DNA from: an uncultured Christensenella sp.
GTDB lineage: Bacteria; Bacillota; Clostridia; Christensenellales; UBA1242
Reading direction: 5' to 3'
Assembly (NCBI GenBank): GCA_949296965.1
Contig: CASFQL010000023.1
Coordinates: forward strand, 17,030-81,029
DNA length: 64,000 nucleotides
Both the position numbers and the translations under genes were made by a program. The notes beneath the pieces are model-generated. The model saw only the letters and a program-made list of their open reading frames with translations. It made no database searches and was not told the DNA's origin. Shown here in pieces: positions 39,503 to 48,702 of this stretch; the stretch's first letter is position 1, and every line of letters starts with the position of its first letter.

Positions 39503-40171
39503 TTAAATTTTTTTTATAATTTCATCGCAACTCTTAACAATATGGTATGGTGGATAATATCCCCTTAAAGAACTTGTTGGATAAACATTAGTGCATTTAC
39601 CTATAATTGTCCCAGGATTTAAAACAGTGTTGCACCCGATTTCAACATTATCCCCAAGAATTGCCCCAAATTTTTTTAGATTTGTATCAATTTTGTTTTT
39701 TATTCCACGAGAGATACTTACAAGAGTTTTATCGCTTTTTACATTTGAAGTAATTGAACCTGCTCCCATATGGGCTTTGTTTCCTAATATACTATCGCCA
39801 ACATAATTAAAATGTGGAACCTGAGAGTTGTTAAAAATTATTGCATTTTTTACTTCAACAGAATTTCCAATGACGCAATTTTCACCAATTAAAGCACTAC
39901 CACGAATAAATGCACAATGCCTAACTTCTGTGTTTGCTCCAATAATGCAAGGCCCATTAATTAAAGCACTATTTGCAATTTTTGCAGTTTTGTGGACAAA
40001 TACATTTTCTTTTATTTCTTCATATTCATTTTTGTCTAGGCTTTTAGAAATTTGTAAAATAGTTTCTTTTATTAGTGGTAAAACTTCCCAAGGATATTCA
40101 TATTTTTCTATGTAAGTTTTTGCTAGTGTTTGATTTAAGTCAACTAAGTTTTTTAATTTTAATTCTTCCAC
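39503..40171 (-). CDS. GlmU-like left-handed beta-helix acyltransferase-type protein
   Basis: A 222-residue protein with about 70 helical N-terminal residues and then hexapeptide repeats (VHKTAKIANSALINGPCIIG, VRHCAFIRGSALIG and so on to IGKCTNVYP) forming a left-handed beta helix. It belongs to a clostridial family usually annotated as UDP-N-acetylglucosamine pyrophosphorylase-related. The uridyltransferase domain of true GlmU (the GxGTRM loop) is absent. Conserved PHFNYVGDS, GAGSI and NVKSD match the acetyltransferase half of GlmU. The GTG at 40171 follows AAAGGAAA and is preferred to a TTG at 40204. It is the first gene of the glmM operon, so a role in UDP-GlcNAc supply is likely but the second activity must come from another gene. 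Confidence 0.8.
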   Translation of the reverse strand: MEELKLKNLVDLNQTLAKTYIEKYEYPWEVLPLIKETILQISKSLDKNEYEEIKENVFVHKTAKIANSALINGPCIIGANTEVRHCAFIRGSALIGENCVIGNSVEVKNAIIFNNSQVPHFNYVGDSILGNKAHMGAGSITSNVKSDKTLVSISRGIKNKIDTNLKKFGAILGDNVEIGCNTVLNPGTIIGKCTNVYPTSSLRGYYPPYHIVKSCDEIIKKI

Positions 40172-40533
40172 TTTTATTTTTCCTTTTAATGAGATTGAAT
40201 ACAATATATATAATAAAAAAAATTAGAGAAAGTGTAAAATGATTTAAAATATATTTTTATTTTTATTTCTTTATAAAAATTTAATTTAAAGAAGTTAAGA
40301 AAAATATTTTATATCAGTCCATTATTTTGAAACTAATGGGAAACGCTAATGTTATTTGTAGAATTTTTATTTAATTATTTTTGAAATTCTTTAACTTTAA
40401 ATTGTTTTTTATTTTAGTATTTTTTAATTTTTTTAAAAAATTAAATTGTTATAAAAAATTTTTATGTGAATTTTGCCTATTGAAATTTTTTAGTCTATGT
40501 TATATAATTCAATCATAATTAGGAGAAAAAGAA
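40172..40533. other. Divergent intergenic region
   Basis: AT-rich DNA between the glm operon and the coiled-coil gene, with promoters expected in both directions. TTATATAAT near 40500 would suit a -10 for the rightward gene. Nothing else was recognised. Confidence 0.35.
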
Positions 40534-41100
40534 ATGGAAAATAGTCAAATTGAAATAAATATTGTTTATGATAGAGATAAAATTTATGAAATTGCAAGAA
40601 AAAGATTAGATGCAAGTAGAAAAAGAATTTCAGAAATAGAAGCCCAAAAAGCACTAATTTTAGATATGTTAAGTGAATTAAAAGAGAATATTGACTATCT
40701 AAAAAAGGATATTGAGCAAGGTTTATTTGTTGAAAAAGATGTTGCTTTAAATGTTAAGTTAGAGATATATAATAATTTAAGACAGAAATTGGAAAATAAA
40801 GTAAAGGGACTCATTTTAGAAAATAAAAAATTAGAAAAAAACATTCCTGTGCTTGAAAATTTAATTCATAAAATAATTAATGAAATTACAACCGAAAGCC
40901 ATCGCAAAGAAGCTGTTTTAAGGGCTGAAAGAAATCTAATGAAAAAAGAAGAAGAGGCATTAAATGCTATGGAGATTGCAGAAAGGGCAAGAGAAAGAGC
41001 AAGAAAAGCAAGAAGAATGGAACTTGAAACAAGAGAAAAAAATGAAGAAAAGCAAATTAAAAAGATTAATACTTTGAAAGGGCTTTCACAAGAAAAATAA
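40534..41100 (+). CDS. Coiled-coil protein of unknown function, 188 aa
   Basis: Almost the whole protein is predicted helix, rich in Lys, Glu, Arg and Leu, with heptad-like spacing from about residue 25 to 175. No membrane segment or signal peptide is present. The start ATG follows TTAGGAGAAAAAG. Arg/Ala-rich runs near residue 150 (ERARERARKARR) could bind nucleic acid or another coil. It precedes the LRR gene and might be functionally linked to it and to the small coiled-coil gene at 43052. Confidence 0.55.
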   Translation: MENSQIEINIVYDRDKIYEIARKRLDASRKRISEIEAQKALILDMLSELKENIDYLKKDIEQGLFVEKDVALNVKLEIYNNLRQKLENKVKGLILENKKLEKNIPVLENLIHKIINEITTESHRKEAVLRAERNLMKKEEEALNAMEIAERARERARKARRMELETREKNEEKQIKKINTLKGLSQEK

Positions 41101-41263
41101 TATAGTAAATATTTTGACTTGCTTAAAAAATTTTTGTTTTATTAACTTTTAATATTTATAAAAATTTGGTAGGTGTTATAATCTATCAAATTTTTTTATA
41201 TTAATAAATGTTTTTGTATTTGACAAGATTTTGTTTGAAAGTTATCCTATTATTAGGTTAGAT

Positions 41264-43051
41264 ATGCAAATTATAAATAATGAATTAATTAAAGTAAATG
41301 AACAAGATATTGTCAATTTTGAGATTAGTGTCCCAGACAATGTAACAAGAATTTCTAAATATGCTTTTTTAAACTTAATCAATTTAAAAAGTGTGGTTTT
41401 ATCTAAAAATTTAACACACATATCAAAAGACGCTTTTAAGGGGTGTTATAATTTATCAAAGGTTTCTTTTCCACCTTCTTTAAAAATTATAGAAGAGGGG
41501 GCGTTTAAAGATTGTAATTTAATAGACCAAGTCATATTGCCAAAAAAATTAGAAAAAGTAGAAAGAAATGCTTTTTTATTTGAAAATTTTTCTTATTTAA
41601 TAGGTAAAGGTGATGAGTTAATTCTTACAAACTCTAAATTTAAAAGTGAAGATTTTATACAAATAGATTTAACAGATAAACCAAGAAGTTTAATTAAAAT
41701 GCTTATAACAAATTTTGATGATAAAGAGCAGTTATTAAAAGATTTTACAAAAGAAGAAAGTATGGAATTAAATAATATTTTGTATTCATTTTTAAGTAAA
41801 GAAGATTTTTCTAAATTTGTAAAGGATAAAAACTTAAAATTTTATAAACAGTTCAATCTCTCAAGTTTAACAAGAGAAGAAAAAATTAATTTTATTAAAT
41901 TTTATTATAATTTAGGTGGTTTCTTATCTCCTTTATATATGAAACAAGAAAAAAATGGTAAACAAAATATAAAACTTTTTGATTATGCTCAGTTTGTTGG
42001 CGAAACATTGAAAGATTTAATATTAAAGGGCTTAGATTTGAAGGAATTTTGTAGTAAGTTGGACGGCATAAGTTTACGAGAATTTAACAGTGAATTAACC
42101 GCTTTTATTTTAAACAAACAAAATTTTAATGAAATATTGCAAATTAGTCAGAACGATTGTAGTTTTATAAGCAAAATTTTTGGTTATTTTGAAAAAGTTC
42201 AAGATACAAATACTTCTAATAAGGGCAGGCAAAGACAACTATCTCCAACCGTCGAAAAATTTTATAATTATTTTAAAGAAAATAAGTTTTTTGGTGTAAC
42301 CAAAGCAAATAGGGATATAGCACAGACAATTTCTCCTTATTTCAATAATCAAAGTGATTTTATGTGTGCCGTAGAGATTATGAAAGAAAAACAAGAAAAC
42401 AATGTCCCAGATAATATTTTGCAAGATAAAATTGAAGATGAAAGTTTATTAAATATAGATGCTCTATATGAAAATATTTTTACATTAAATAAAAATACTC
42501 TAAATACTCTTACTGACCTTGCTAGTAAAAAATTTACTTTTGAGTGGCTTAGTAAATCTTCTCCTATAAACTTTATTTTAGGAAAACTTTGTAATTGTTG
42601 CTCCCACCTTAACGGAATGGGTTATGGCTTAATGTATGCTAGTATTGTTCACCCTGATTTTCAAACTTTGGTGATTAAAAACAATAAAGGTGAAATTATA
42701 GCAAAATCTACTTTATATCTTAATAGGGAGCAAGGATATGGAGTTTGTAATAATGTAGAAGTCAATGAAAAAATGAAGAAGAAAGATAAGGAAATTATAT
42801 ATTTGAAATTCAAGGCCGCAGTTTATTCTTTTGCTGAGAAATACAATAAGGAAAATAAAGATAATCCTATAAAAATCATTACTGTTGGTATGCAAGATAA
42901 TGATTTAGGAAAACAAATTGAAACAAATGATATAAAATCGTTAATTTTATATGACAATATTGATTTTAGTCGTTATAATAAACAAAAAGATGATTTTATT
43001 GGCAATAGTAGGGAAAGCCAATATATTGTTTGGGAAGGAAGAGAAAAATAA
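41264..43051 (+). CDS. LRR_5 (BspA-type) protein with C-terminal GNAT-like domain
   Basis: Residues 1 to about 105 hold BspA-type leucine-rich repeats (VTRISKYAFLNLINLKSVVL and relatives). A helical middle part of about 300 residues follows. The last about 150 residues begin CNCCSHLNGMGYGLMYASIV and continue with IAKSTLYL and a conserved CNNVEVNE, reminiscent of a GNAT-like fold with a Cys/His cluster; I base this on pattern only. No signal peptide is present, so unlike most BspA proteins it appears cytosolic. The ATG at 41264 is chosen over a TTG at 41231, but neither has a good ribosome site. The next gene starts at the base after the stop codon. Confidence 0.6.
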   Translation: MQIINNELIKVNEQDIVNFEISVPDNVTRISKYAFLNLINLKSVVLSKNLTHISKDAFKGCYNLSKVSFPPSLKIIEEGAFKDCNLIDQVILPKKLEKVERNAFLFENFSYLIGKGDELILTNSKFKSEDFIQIDLTDKPRSLIKMLITNFDDKEQLLKDFTKEESMELNNILYSFLSKEDFSKFVKDKNLKFYKQFNLSSLTREEKINFIKFYYNLGGFLSPLYMKQEKNGKQNIKLFDYAQFVGETLKDLILKGLDLKEFCSKLDGISLREFNSELTAFILNKQNFNEILQISQNDCSFISKIFGYFEKVQDTNTSNKGRQRQLSPTVEKFYNYFKENKFFGVTKANRDIAQTISPYFNNQSDFMCAVEIMKEKQENNVPDNILQDKIEDESLLNIDALYENIFTLNKNTLNTLTDLASKKFTFEWLSKSSPINFILGKLCNCCSHLNGMGYGLMYASIVHPDFQTLVIKNNKGEIIAKSTLYLNREQGYGVCNNVEVNEKMKKKDKEIIYLKFKAAVYSFAEKYNKENKDNPIKIITVGMQDNDLGKQIETNDIKSLILYDNIDFSRYNKQKDDFIGNSRESQYIVWEGREK

Positions 43052-43294
43052 ATGGATAATAAATTTTTAAAAGAATATGTTGACATTTTGCAAGAAATGG
43101 ACAATCTTCAAAAAGAATATGCTAATCTTAATAAAGAAATGGAATTGTTAAGAAATGAATACAACAAAGATAGAGATAATAAAGAATTGCTTGCAAAAAT
43201 TATAAAAAAAGAAAAATGTTATAAAGATTTTTATGAAAAATTTTCTATTTTAAACAATAAGGCTCAAACTTTAAAAGAGAAATATTATTCATAA
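43052..43294 (+). CDS. Small coiled-coil protein, 80 aa
   Basis: A fully helical, charged 80-residue protein with heptads such as LQKEYANLNKEMELLRNEY. Its ATG directly abuts the stop of the LRR gene, and GGAAGGAAGAG inside that gene serves as ribosome site, so the two are translationally coupled. It may be a partner that binds the LRR protein. No family recognised. Confidence 0.6.
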   Translation: MDNKFLKEYVDILQEMDNLQKEYANLNKEMELLRNEYNKDRDNKELLAKIIKKEKCYKDFYEKFSILNNKAQTLKEKYYS

Positions 43295-43412
43295 TGATTT
43301 CTGTCTTCATTAAGTATATTAAACTTTGATAACTTTTAAAGTGATTTAATTTTAAGAAACAAAAAAATGTTAGTTAAGAAACTTAGAATTTAATAAAGAT
43401 TAGGAGAAAAAA

Positions 43413-44399
43413 ATGGATTGGTCAAAACTTTGGAATGATATCGTTTCTTTTTTTAAGGCAAATGTTTGGAACATTATTTTATTTTTTGCAGTTTTGTTTT
43501 TTGGTATAATTTTAATAAAAATCTTTTTAAATATTATTAGAAGAATCTTAAATAGAACAAAAATGGAAAAAATAGCCTTAGGTTTTTCATTAGGTATTTT
43601 AAAAACTGTATTGTATTTATGCTTAATTTTAGCCTTACTTTCTATAATAGGCATACAAATCACAGGTATTCTTACCGCTTTAAGTGCATTACTTCTTGCA
43701 GTTGGACTTGCACTGCAAGGAATAATTGCTAATGCAGCAAATGGTGTTGTTGTCGTTTCGTCAAAAATGTTTGAAAAGGGAGATTATATTTCTGTTGACG
43801 GGCAAGAAGGAACAGTTATTAAAATAAATTTTTTATACACTACAATTATAACCGCAGATAATAAGAGAATAACAATTCCTAATTCGACTATGATTAATAA
43901 CCCCGTTGTAGATTACAACAGTTGTAAAACAAGAAGAATTGAATGGCGTCTTTCAGTAGCATATGAGACTGATGTCGAAAAGGTAAAGAAGATTGTCAAT
44001 GATTGCATGTATAGTAACGGTAAAGTTTTATTAGATCCAGCCCCTATGTGCAGGTTAATTTCTCTTGGTTCAAGCAGCATTGATTTTGTTGCTAGATGTT
44101 GGTGCGATTGCGAAGATTATTGGAGTATTTACTATGATGTATTGGAACTTATCTATGATGAATTTAAGAGAAATAATATTTCAATTCCATATAATCAACT
44201 TGAAATTAGAGAAAGAAAAGATAAAGTAATTATGCCTATATCAGGCAAAGGGATACCAAAAAGAATAGAAAAGATTAGACAAGAAAAGAAAACTTTTGAC
44301 TTAGAACAAGTAGACTTGACAGCACTCTTTAAGAAAAAGAAGAAAGAAAAGAAAGAACAAAAAGAAAAAAAAGAGAAAAAAGAAAAGAAAGAAAAATAA
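43413..44399 (+). CDS. mscS: MscS-family mechanosensitive ion channel
   Basis: A 328-residue channel that opens under membrane tension to release solutes on osmotic downshock. Three membrane helices are visible (about residues 17-40, 58-80 and 85-112). TM3 has the Ala/Gly-rich pore pattern LSALLLAVGLALQGIIANAANG, followed by the FEKGDYISVDGQEGTV beta domain and ITIPNSTMINNPVVDY. The C-terminal tail is nearly pure Lys/Glu (the last about 20 residues). The ATG follows TTAGGAGAAAAA. It is followed by a strong terminator. Confidence 0.92.
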   Translation: MDWSKLWNDIVSFFKANVWNIILFFAVLFFGIILIKIFLNIIRRILNRTKMEKIALGFSLGILKTVLYLCLILALLSIIGIQITGILTALSALLLAVGLALQGIIANAANGVVVVSSKMFEKGDYISVDGQEGTVIKINFLYTTIITADNKRITIPNSTMINNPVVDYNSCKTRRIEWRLSVAYETDVEKVKKIVNDCMYSNGKVLLDPAPMCRLISLGSSSIDFVARCWCDCEDYWSIYYDVLELIYDEFKRNNISIPYNQLEIRERKDKVIMPISGKGIPKRIEKIRQEKKTFDLEQVDLTALFKKKKKEKKEQKEKKEKKEKKEK

Positions 44400-44480
44400 A
44401 AATTACATAAATCTTACAAAAAAATAAGATGATAAGTTTAAAAGATTGTAAAATTTTAATAATCAATATAGAAAATTAAT

Positions 44481-44520
44481 AAAACTATGCACCAAATTTA
44501 TTTTGGTGCATAGTTTTATT
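44481..44520 (+). terminator. Terminator after the MscS gene
   Basis: AAAACTATGCACCAAA and TTTGGTGCATAGTTTT form a 16-bp perfect stem with a five-base loop and a T-rich tail. Confidence 0.9.
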
Positions 44521-44564
44521 TTTAAGAATTTAATATTTTTTATTAAAGTGAACAAATTAATTAT

Positions 44565-45422
44565 ATGAAAAAATTTTTTCTTTTTATCTTTTTTTCAATT
44601 TTTTTTATTTGTTTTTTTATTATAAATAATTTTAACAATTTTCTTTGTTTAGCAAAAAATGAAGAAAGTAAAAATATTAGAATGATACCAATAATTATGT
44701 ATCATTCGATTTTAAAGTCTAAAAAAAGTAATTACATAATTTCCCCTAGCACATTTGAAAGCGATATAAAGTATTTAGAAAAATTAGGATATGAAGCAAT
44801 CTTTATTAGTGATATAATTGCATATTGCTGTGGAGTTTGTGAATTGCCTGAAAAATGCGTTGTTTTATCTTTTGATGATGGGCATTATAACAATTATTTT
44901 TACGCTTACCCTATAATAAAAAAACATAATTTCAAAGCCAACTTAAATGTTATTGGTTCTTATAGTGATTTATCTATAAATAATAAAGATACTGATAATC
45001 CAAATTATTCGTATGTTACTTGGAAAGAAATAAAAATATTGCACGACTCAGGTTATTTTGAAATAGGTAATCATACTTATAATATGCATTCCCATAAGTC
45101 AAGGTGGGGAATAGAGAAGTTGTATAATGAAAGTTACGATGAATATAAAAATAATTTAACAAGAGATGTAATGAAGTTAGAACAAAAATTATTTGAAAAT
45201 TGTGGATTTAGGACACAAGTGTTTGCCTATCCATTTGGCAGATATAGTGCTGATAGTGAACAAATTTTAAAAGGACTTGGCTTTAAGGCTTTTCTAACTT
45301 GCTGTGAGGGGATAAATAAAGTAGAAAAAGGAAATTGCACCGTTTTATCTTCACTAAAAAGAATAAATAGAACGGGACTACTTTCTACAAGTGAGTTTTT
45401 TAAGAAAAATAAAATTTGTTAA
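44565..45422 (+). CDS. Membrane-anchored polysaccharide deacetylase (NodB/CE4 family)
   Basis: A 285-residue protein with a hydrophobic N-terminal segment (about residues 4-28) that acts as signal or anchor, so the enzyme is outside the cell. The CE4 domain has motif 1 in VVLSFDDGHYNN, motif 2 in EIGNHTYNMHS (His-x4-His with the first Asp supplying the metal site) and motif 3 in FAYPFGRYS. It removes acetyl groups from N-acetylated sugars, most likely in peptidoglycan or another wall glycan. The IPIIMYHSI segment before the domain is typical of extracellular Gram-positive members. No clear ribosome site precedes the ATG. Confidence 0.88.
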   Translation: MKKFFLFIFFSIFFICFFIINNFNNFLCLAKNEESKNIRMIPIIMYHSILKSKKSNYIISPSTFESDIKYLEKLGYEAIFISDIIAYCCGVCELPEKCVVLSFDDGHYNNYFYAYPIIKKHNFKANLNVIGSYSDLSINNKDTDNPNYSYVTWKEIKILHDSGYFEIGNHTYNMHSHKSRWGIEKLYNESYDEYKNNLTRDVMKLEQKLFENCGFRTQVFAYPFGRYSADSEQILKGLGFKAFLTCCEGINKVEKGNCTVLSSLKRINRTGLLSTSEFFKKNKIC

Positions 45423-45567
45423 AGTAATTAATCTTTAATTAAAACCTATTTATAAAAAAATAAAAAGCGTTTTTATAAGATTGATTATTTTTATAGAATA
45501 GCATAAAAATCTGCATAGCCATTTTATTAATTTTGTTTAAGGATAATTAAATTTTATGAAGTAAAAC

Positions 45568-45602
45568 AAAAGGGGATTTATTAATTTTATAAACCCTTTT
45601 CA
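45568..45602 (+). terminator. Probable terminator downstream of the deacetylase gene
   Basis: AAAAGGG and CCCTTTT with an additional TTTAT/ATAAA pairing form a bulged stem about 150 bases past the stop codon. The rest of 45423-45922 is AT-rich and I see nothing else in it apart from the ribosome site of the next gene. Confidence 0.5.
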
Positions 45603-45922
45603 TTTTTTAATTAAAATGATTTTTACAAATTTATTTTTTAAATAAAAACAAATATATTCTCTAATTTTTTAATTTTATTATGATAATAAATTAATATTTT
45701 GTCTTAATTTGTTTTAATTTTTATCTTATAAATTTTAACAGATGAAGATTTTGTTGATGTTGGTAATATTTATGAAGTTTTAAGTTTAAAAATATGTTAA
45801 AATTTTTATCAAACATTTGTAGTTTTACATATAAGGGCATATTTTTTTGTAAAAATGGGTATTGAAAGATAAAAAACTTTATGATAAAATATTATCACAC
45901 AAGAAAGTTTGGAGAAAAGAAT

Positions 45923-47737
45923 ATGATTAAGCAAAAAATTGCAGATTATAATAACGGGGCAACTCTTATATATGAAAAAGACAATAGTTTTGATGGATAC
46001 ACATTCGTAATTGGTTTTCGCTCTGGTTCGCAACTTGATAATGAACAAGACGCAAGTGGTATTGATGATATGTTACCAAAAAAGGTCGCAAAAAAAGACG
46101 ATAAGGCTGGGCTCGCTCACTTGTTAGAACATTTATTTTTCAGGGAAATTAGTGAGGATGATAGTAAAAAAACTGCAATTAACAGGTTAAATAACTATTG
46201 TTTAGATATAAATGCGTTTACAACAATGGATAGTGTATGTGCTGCTTTTTCAAGCACGGAAGAAAATATTGTTCCAGCAATTAAAAGCATTATGAGAATT
46301 TTAGTTAACAAGAAGTTTACACAAGAGCAAATAAATAAAGAAATTGAAGTTATAAGGCACGAGATTGACATATATAATAAAAAAATAACTAGGCATGATA
46401 AGCGTTTGTTTACAATGTATTTGAAAAAACTTTTAAATATTCATGCGAATGAAAATTTATATGATTCTCAACTTGTAGGCTCAGTTGAAACTTTAAAAAA
46501 CATAACCCCAAATGATTTAAAACAATATGTCGAAAAATATTTTAATTTAGATAACTTAATGATTTCGGTTGTAACAAATAAACCTTTTAAAGATGTTAAT
46601 ACTTTGTGCGAAAAATATATCTTCCCAAAATTATCTTCTGCACGCGATGAAAGTTTTGTCGTTGATTACACTCTCCCACAAGCATATAACTCTCAAAATG
46701 TTCTTATTGGAGCCCCTTCTAAATCAAGTAATGTTGAGTTAAATTTGATATTGAGAGAAAGATTTTCACTTGCTGTTGACCCAGAAAAAGAGATCGCTTA
46801 TGACATAATTGAAGAAAGAATGATGAACGGTTTATCGGGGATACTTTACAAACAATTAAGGACAGACTCGCAACTAGTCTACCAGTATGGCTTGCATAAT
46901 ATTGACCTTGAAACAACTAAGTTAAAAAACTTTGAATTAATTACAAATGGTGCGAAATTAAATAAAACAATAAGAACGGTTTGTAGTTTGATAAAAAAGA
47001 TTGGAACCCAAGGAATTCCAAAAGAGTCTTTTGAAAAGGCAAAAAAAGAACTTTGCGTATTAAAACAAAGTATTAAAACAAGTGACTCGGCAAGTGCTTG
47101 GGATAATTATTCAAAGTTGTTAAGTGGGGAACAATTGATTGATGAAGATAAAGTATGGGATTATATTAGAAATATGAAATTTGAAGACATTAATAGCCAC
47201 TTAACTAATATTTATAGCAAAGGGAATATTTCTATGCTAGTTGGTGGAGATTTTGATACAAGAAAGATACCTAACTTAATTGAACTTGAAGAATTGATAG
47301 GAAATAAAGCACATAGTAATTTGAAGCCATCGTTAAATTTTTCTATCAGTCAAACGGTAGATTGTGTTAATAACGATAGAACATTAATAGATGACTTTAT
47401 TATGCAATGTGGGTTAGCAGATATTCCACAACAAGATGAGAAAACAAAGCCAGTGACCTTGAAGAAGCAAGTAAATAAGACTAAACAAGATAGTAAAAAA
47501 GAGAATTTGTTAAAACAAAGCAGTCAGGTTGAAAAATCTAACAAAGCCCAACAAGAAAAAAAGAAAGACGCTAATAACGAAAGTCAAAAAGAATTGACTA
47601 AAATAAATGAACAGAAAAAAACAGATGATGAGATTTTGTCCGATAAAGGTTTTTTAAAACAAAAGGCAAAAGAAGAGAATATAAAATCAAAAATTGCCGA
47701 AAATTTATTAAATGAAGAAACTTCTTTTGAAAGGTAG
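45923..47737 (+). CDS. M16-family zinc metallopeptidase
   Basis: A 604-residue cytosolic protein. The inverted zinc motif HLLEH (in AGLAHLLEHLFFRE, about residue 66) is complete, and the third ligand glutamate lies in KEIEVIRHEI about 75 residues later, as in active M16 peptidases (pitrilysin, processing peptidases, bacteriocin-like peptide proteases). A second, catalytically inactive half follows to about residue 480. The last about 110 residues are a charged Lys/Gln/Glu tail absent from ordinary M16 enzymes. The ATG at 45923 follows TTTGGAGAAAAG. The end of the gene is close to the next start. Confidence 0.88.
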   Translation: MIKQKIADYNNGATLIYEKDNSFDGYTFVIGFRSGSQLDNEQDASGIDDMLPKKVAKKDDKAGLAHLLEHLFFREISEDDSKKTAINRLNNYCLDINAFTTMDSVCAAFSSTEENIVPAIKSIMRILVNKKFTQEQINKEIEVIRHEIDIYNKKITRHDKRLFTMYLKKLLNIHANENLYDSQLVGSVETLKNITPNDLKQYVEKYFNLDNLMISVVTNKPFKDVNTLCEKYIFPKLSSARDESFVVDYTLPQAYNSQNVLIGAPSKSSNVELNLILRERFSLAVDPEKEIAYDIIEERMMNGLSGILYKQLRTDSQLVYQYGLHNIDLETTKLKNFELITNGAKLNKTIRTVCSLIKKIGTQGIPKESFEKAKKELCVLKQSIKTSDSASAWDNYSKLLSGEQLIDEDKVWDYIRNMKFEDINSHLTNIYSKGNISMLVGGDFDTRKIPNLIELEELIGNKAHSNLKPSLNFSISQTVDCVNNDRTLIDDFIMQCGLADIPQQDEKTKPVTLKKQVNKTKQDSKKENLLKQSSQVEKSNKAQQEKKKDANNESQKELTKINEQKKTDDEILSDKGFLKQKAKEENIKSKIAENLLNEETSFER

Positions 47738-47747
47738 GGGAAATAAT

Positions 47748-48038
47748 ATGTTAGAAATAAATAATAATTTTAATGTAGATAAAATCAAAATTCCTATGGT
47801 AATTAGAAAAAAAGTTAAAAATAATCAAAGCACATATTGGGGATTTATACCGGGATTGACAAATAAAGATATAGTTAGTATTAATTTTGAAATATGCAAA
47901 AATAGTTTACTAGATACAACAAAGAAGTTTGCAAGAAAATTAGCAAGTGGAGAATTGCAATTCCCATTCTTTCCTAGCAAACAAGAATTAAAAGAAGACT
48001 TTAAGGACATTTTTTATCTAGCATATTTGAAAATATAG
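47748..48038 (+). CDS. Hypothetical protein, 96 aa (HicB-like pattern)
   Basis: A small protein starting ten bases after the M16 stop codon, with TAGGGGAAATAAT as ribosome site; an upstream ATG at 47712 overlaps the peptidase gene and is less likely. The pattern YWGFIPGL, then a helix with KKFARKLASGE and a PSKQEL tail, is reminiscent of HicB-type partial RNase H folds, but similarity is weak and no HicA partner is next to it. Coupling to the M16 gene suggests a shared function or regulation. Confidence 0.5.
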   Translation: MLEINNNFNVDKIKIPMVIRKKVKNNQSTYWGFIPGLTNKDIVSINFEICKNSLLDTTKKFARKLASGELQFPFFPSKQELKEDFKDIFYLAYLKI

Positions 48039-48084
48039 ATTATCATTATGAAAATTTTAGTTTATCAAATTTATTAAGTAAAAT

Positions 48085-48120
48085 AAAAAAAGATTATGTG
48101 TTTTTTACATAATCTTTTTT
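48085..48120 (+). terminator. Terminator of the M16 operon
   Basis: AAAAAAAGATTATGT and ACATAATCTTTTTT form a 14-bp stem with a seven-base loop and T run. It separates the rightward genes from the leftward DGR. Confidence 0.88.
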
Positions 48121-48530
48121 TACGATAAAAATCTTACATATTTTATTTTATAATTTTTTTTATTTTAAAATTTGAATTTGACTATCCTTTAACTTTTTTG
48201 TTGTAAAAAATACTCTATTGTTTTTAAATTAAATAAATTTATTATATTATTTTAAATTTATAATAACACTAAAATATATAAGTTAATTTTATAGATTTTA
48301 GATATTTAGTAGTTTATATCTAATTTCTAATTTAATTTAAATTATTCAAATAATTATTTTTTTATTATTTTATGTTACTAAAATATTTAATAAATTTGTG
48401 ACTTACAATAATTCTTCCCTTACAATATCTGTCGGTCTTTCAATCTCTTACTAAACCGACGGCAAACGATAAATTTTTAGATACACTAAGGAATAAAACT
48501 TGTAATAACAATTAAATATTGCTATAAGTA
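48121..48530. other. Intergenic region downstream of the DGR template array
   Basis: AT-rich. GTCGGT (48431-48436) and ACCGAC (48455-48460) form a small hairpin that could end the DGR transcript on the minus strand. No gene was seen. Confidence 0.4.
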
Positions 48531-48643
48531 AGGGAAAGGCGAAACCCGATAGCAACACTAGTCGTTGTGAGGGTACTATCCACACTGTAAAGGAAAGGCC
48601 CAGCAATACTACTGTAGCCAACACCACCGCCACGAAGAAGACC
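48531..48643 (-). repeat. DGR repeat unit A: VR-like, adenine-mutated copy of template D
   Basis: It is exactly 113 bp, like units B, C and D. Compared with unit D it has 14 differences, and on the minus strand every one falls on an adenine of D (for example AAT to GGT, AAC to TAC, AAT to CTT). This is the signature of mutagenic retrohoming. The frame that would match the target protein is closed by stop codons just upstream, so A is not the end of a coding gene here. It may be a relic VR or a copied-back template. Confidence 0.88.
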
Positions 48644-48702
48644 AAACGAATGAAACTATTGCTAGCACAAATTAGTTTTATCCCCAAATTAGCAAGATTA
48701 TA

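Noticed and set aside
48451-48687. Hydrophobic 78-codon open frame on the minus strand across template unit A
   Set aside because: It is read in a different frame from the target protein, lies wholly in repeat sequence and has no ribosome site. Its hydrophobicity is a by-product of the repeat's composition.
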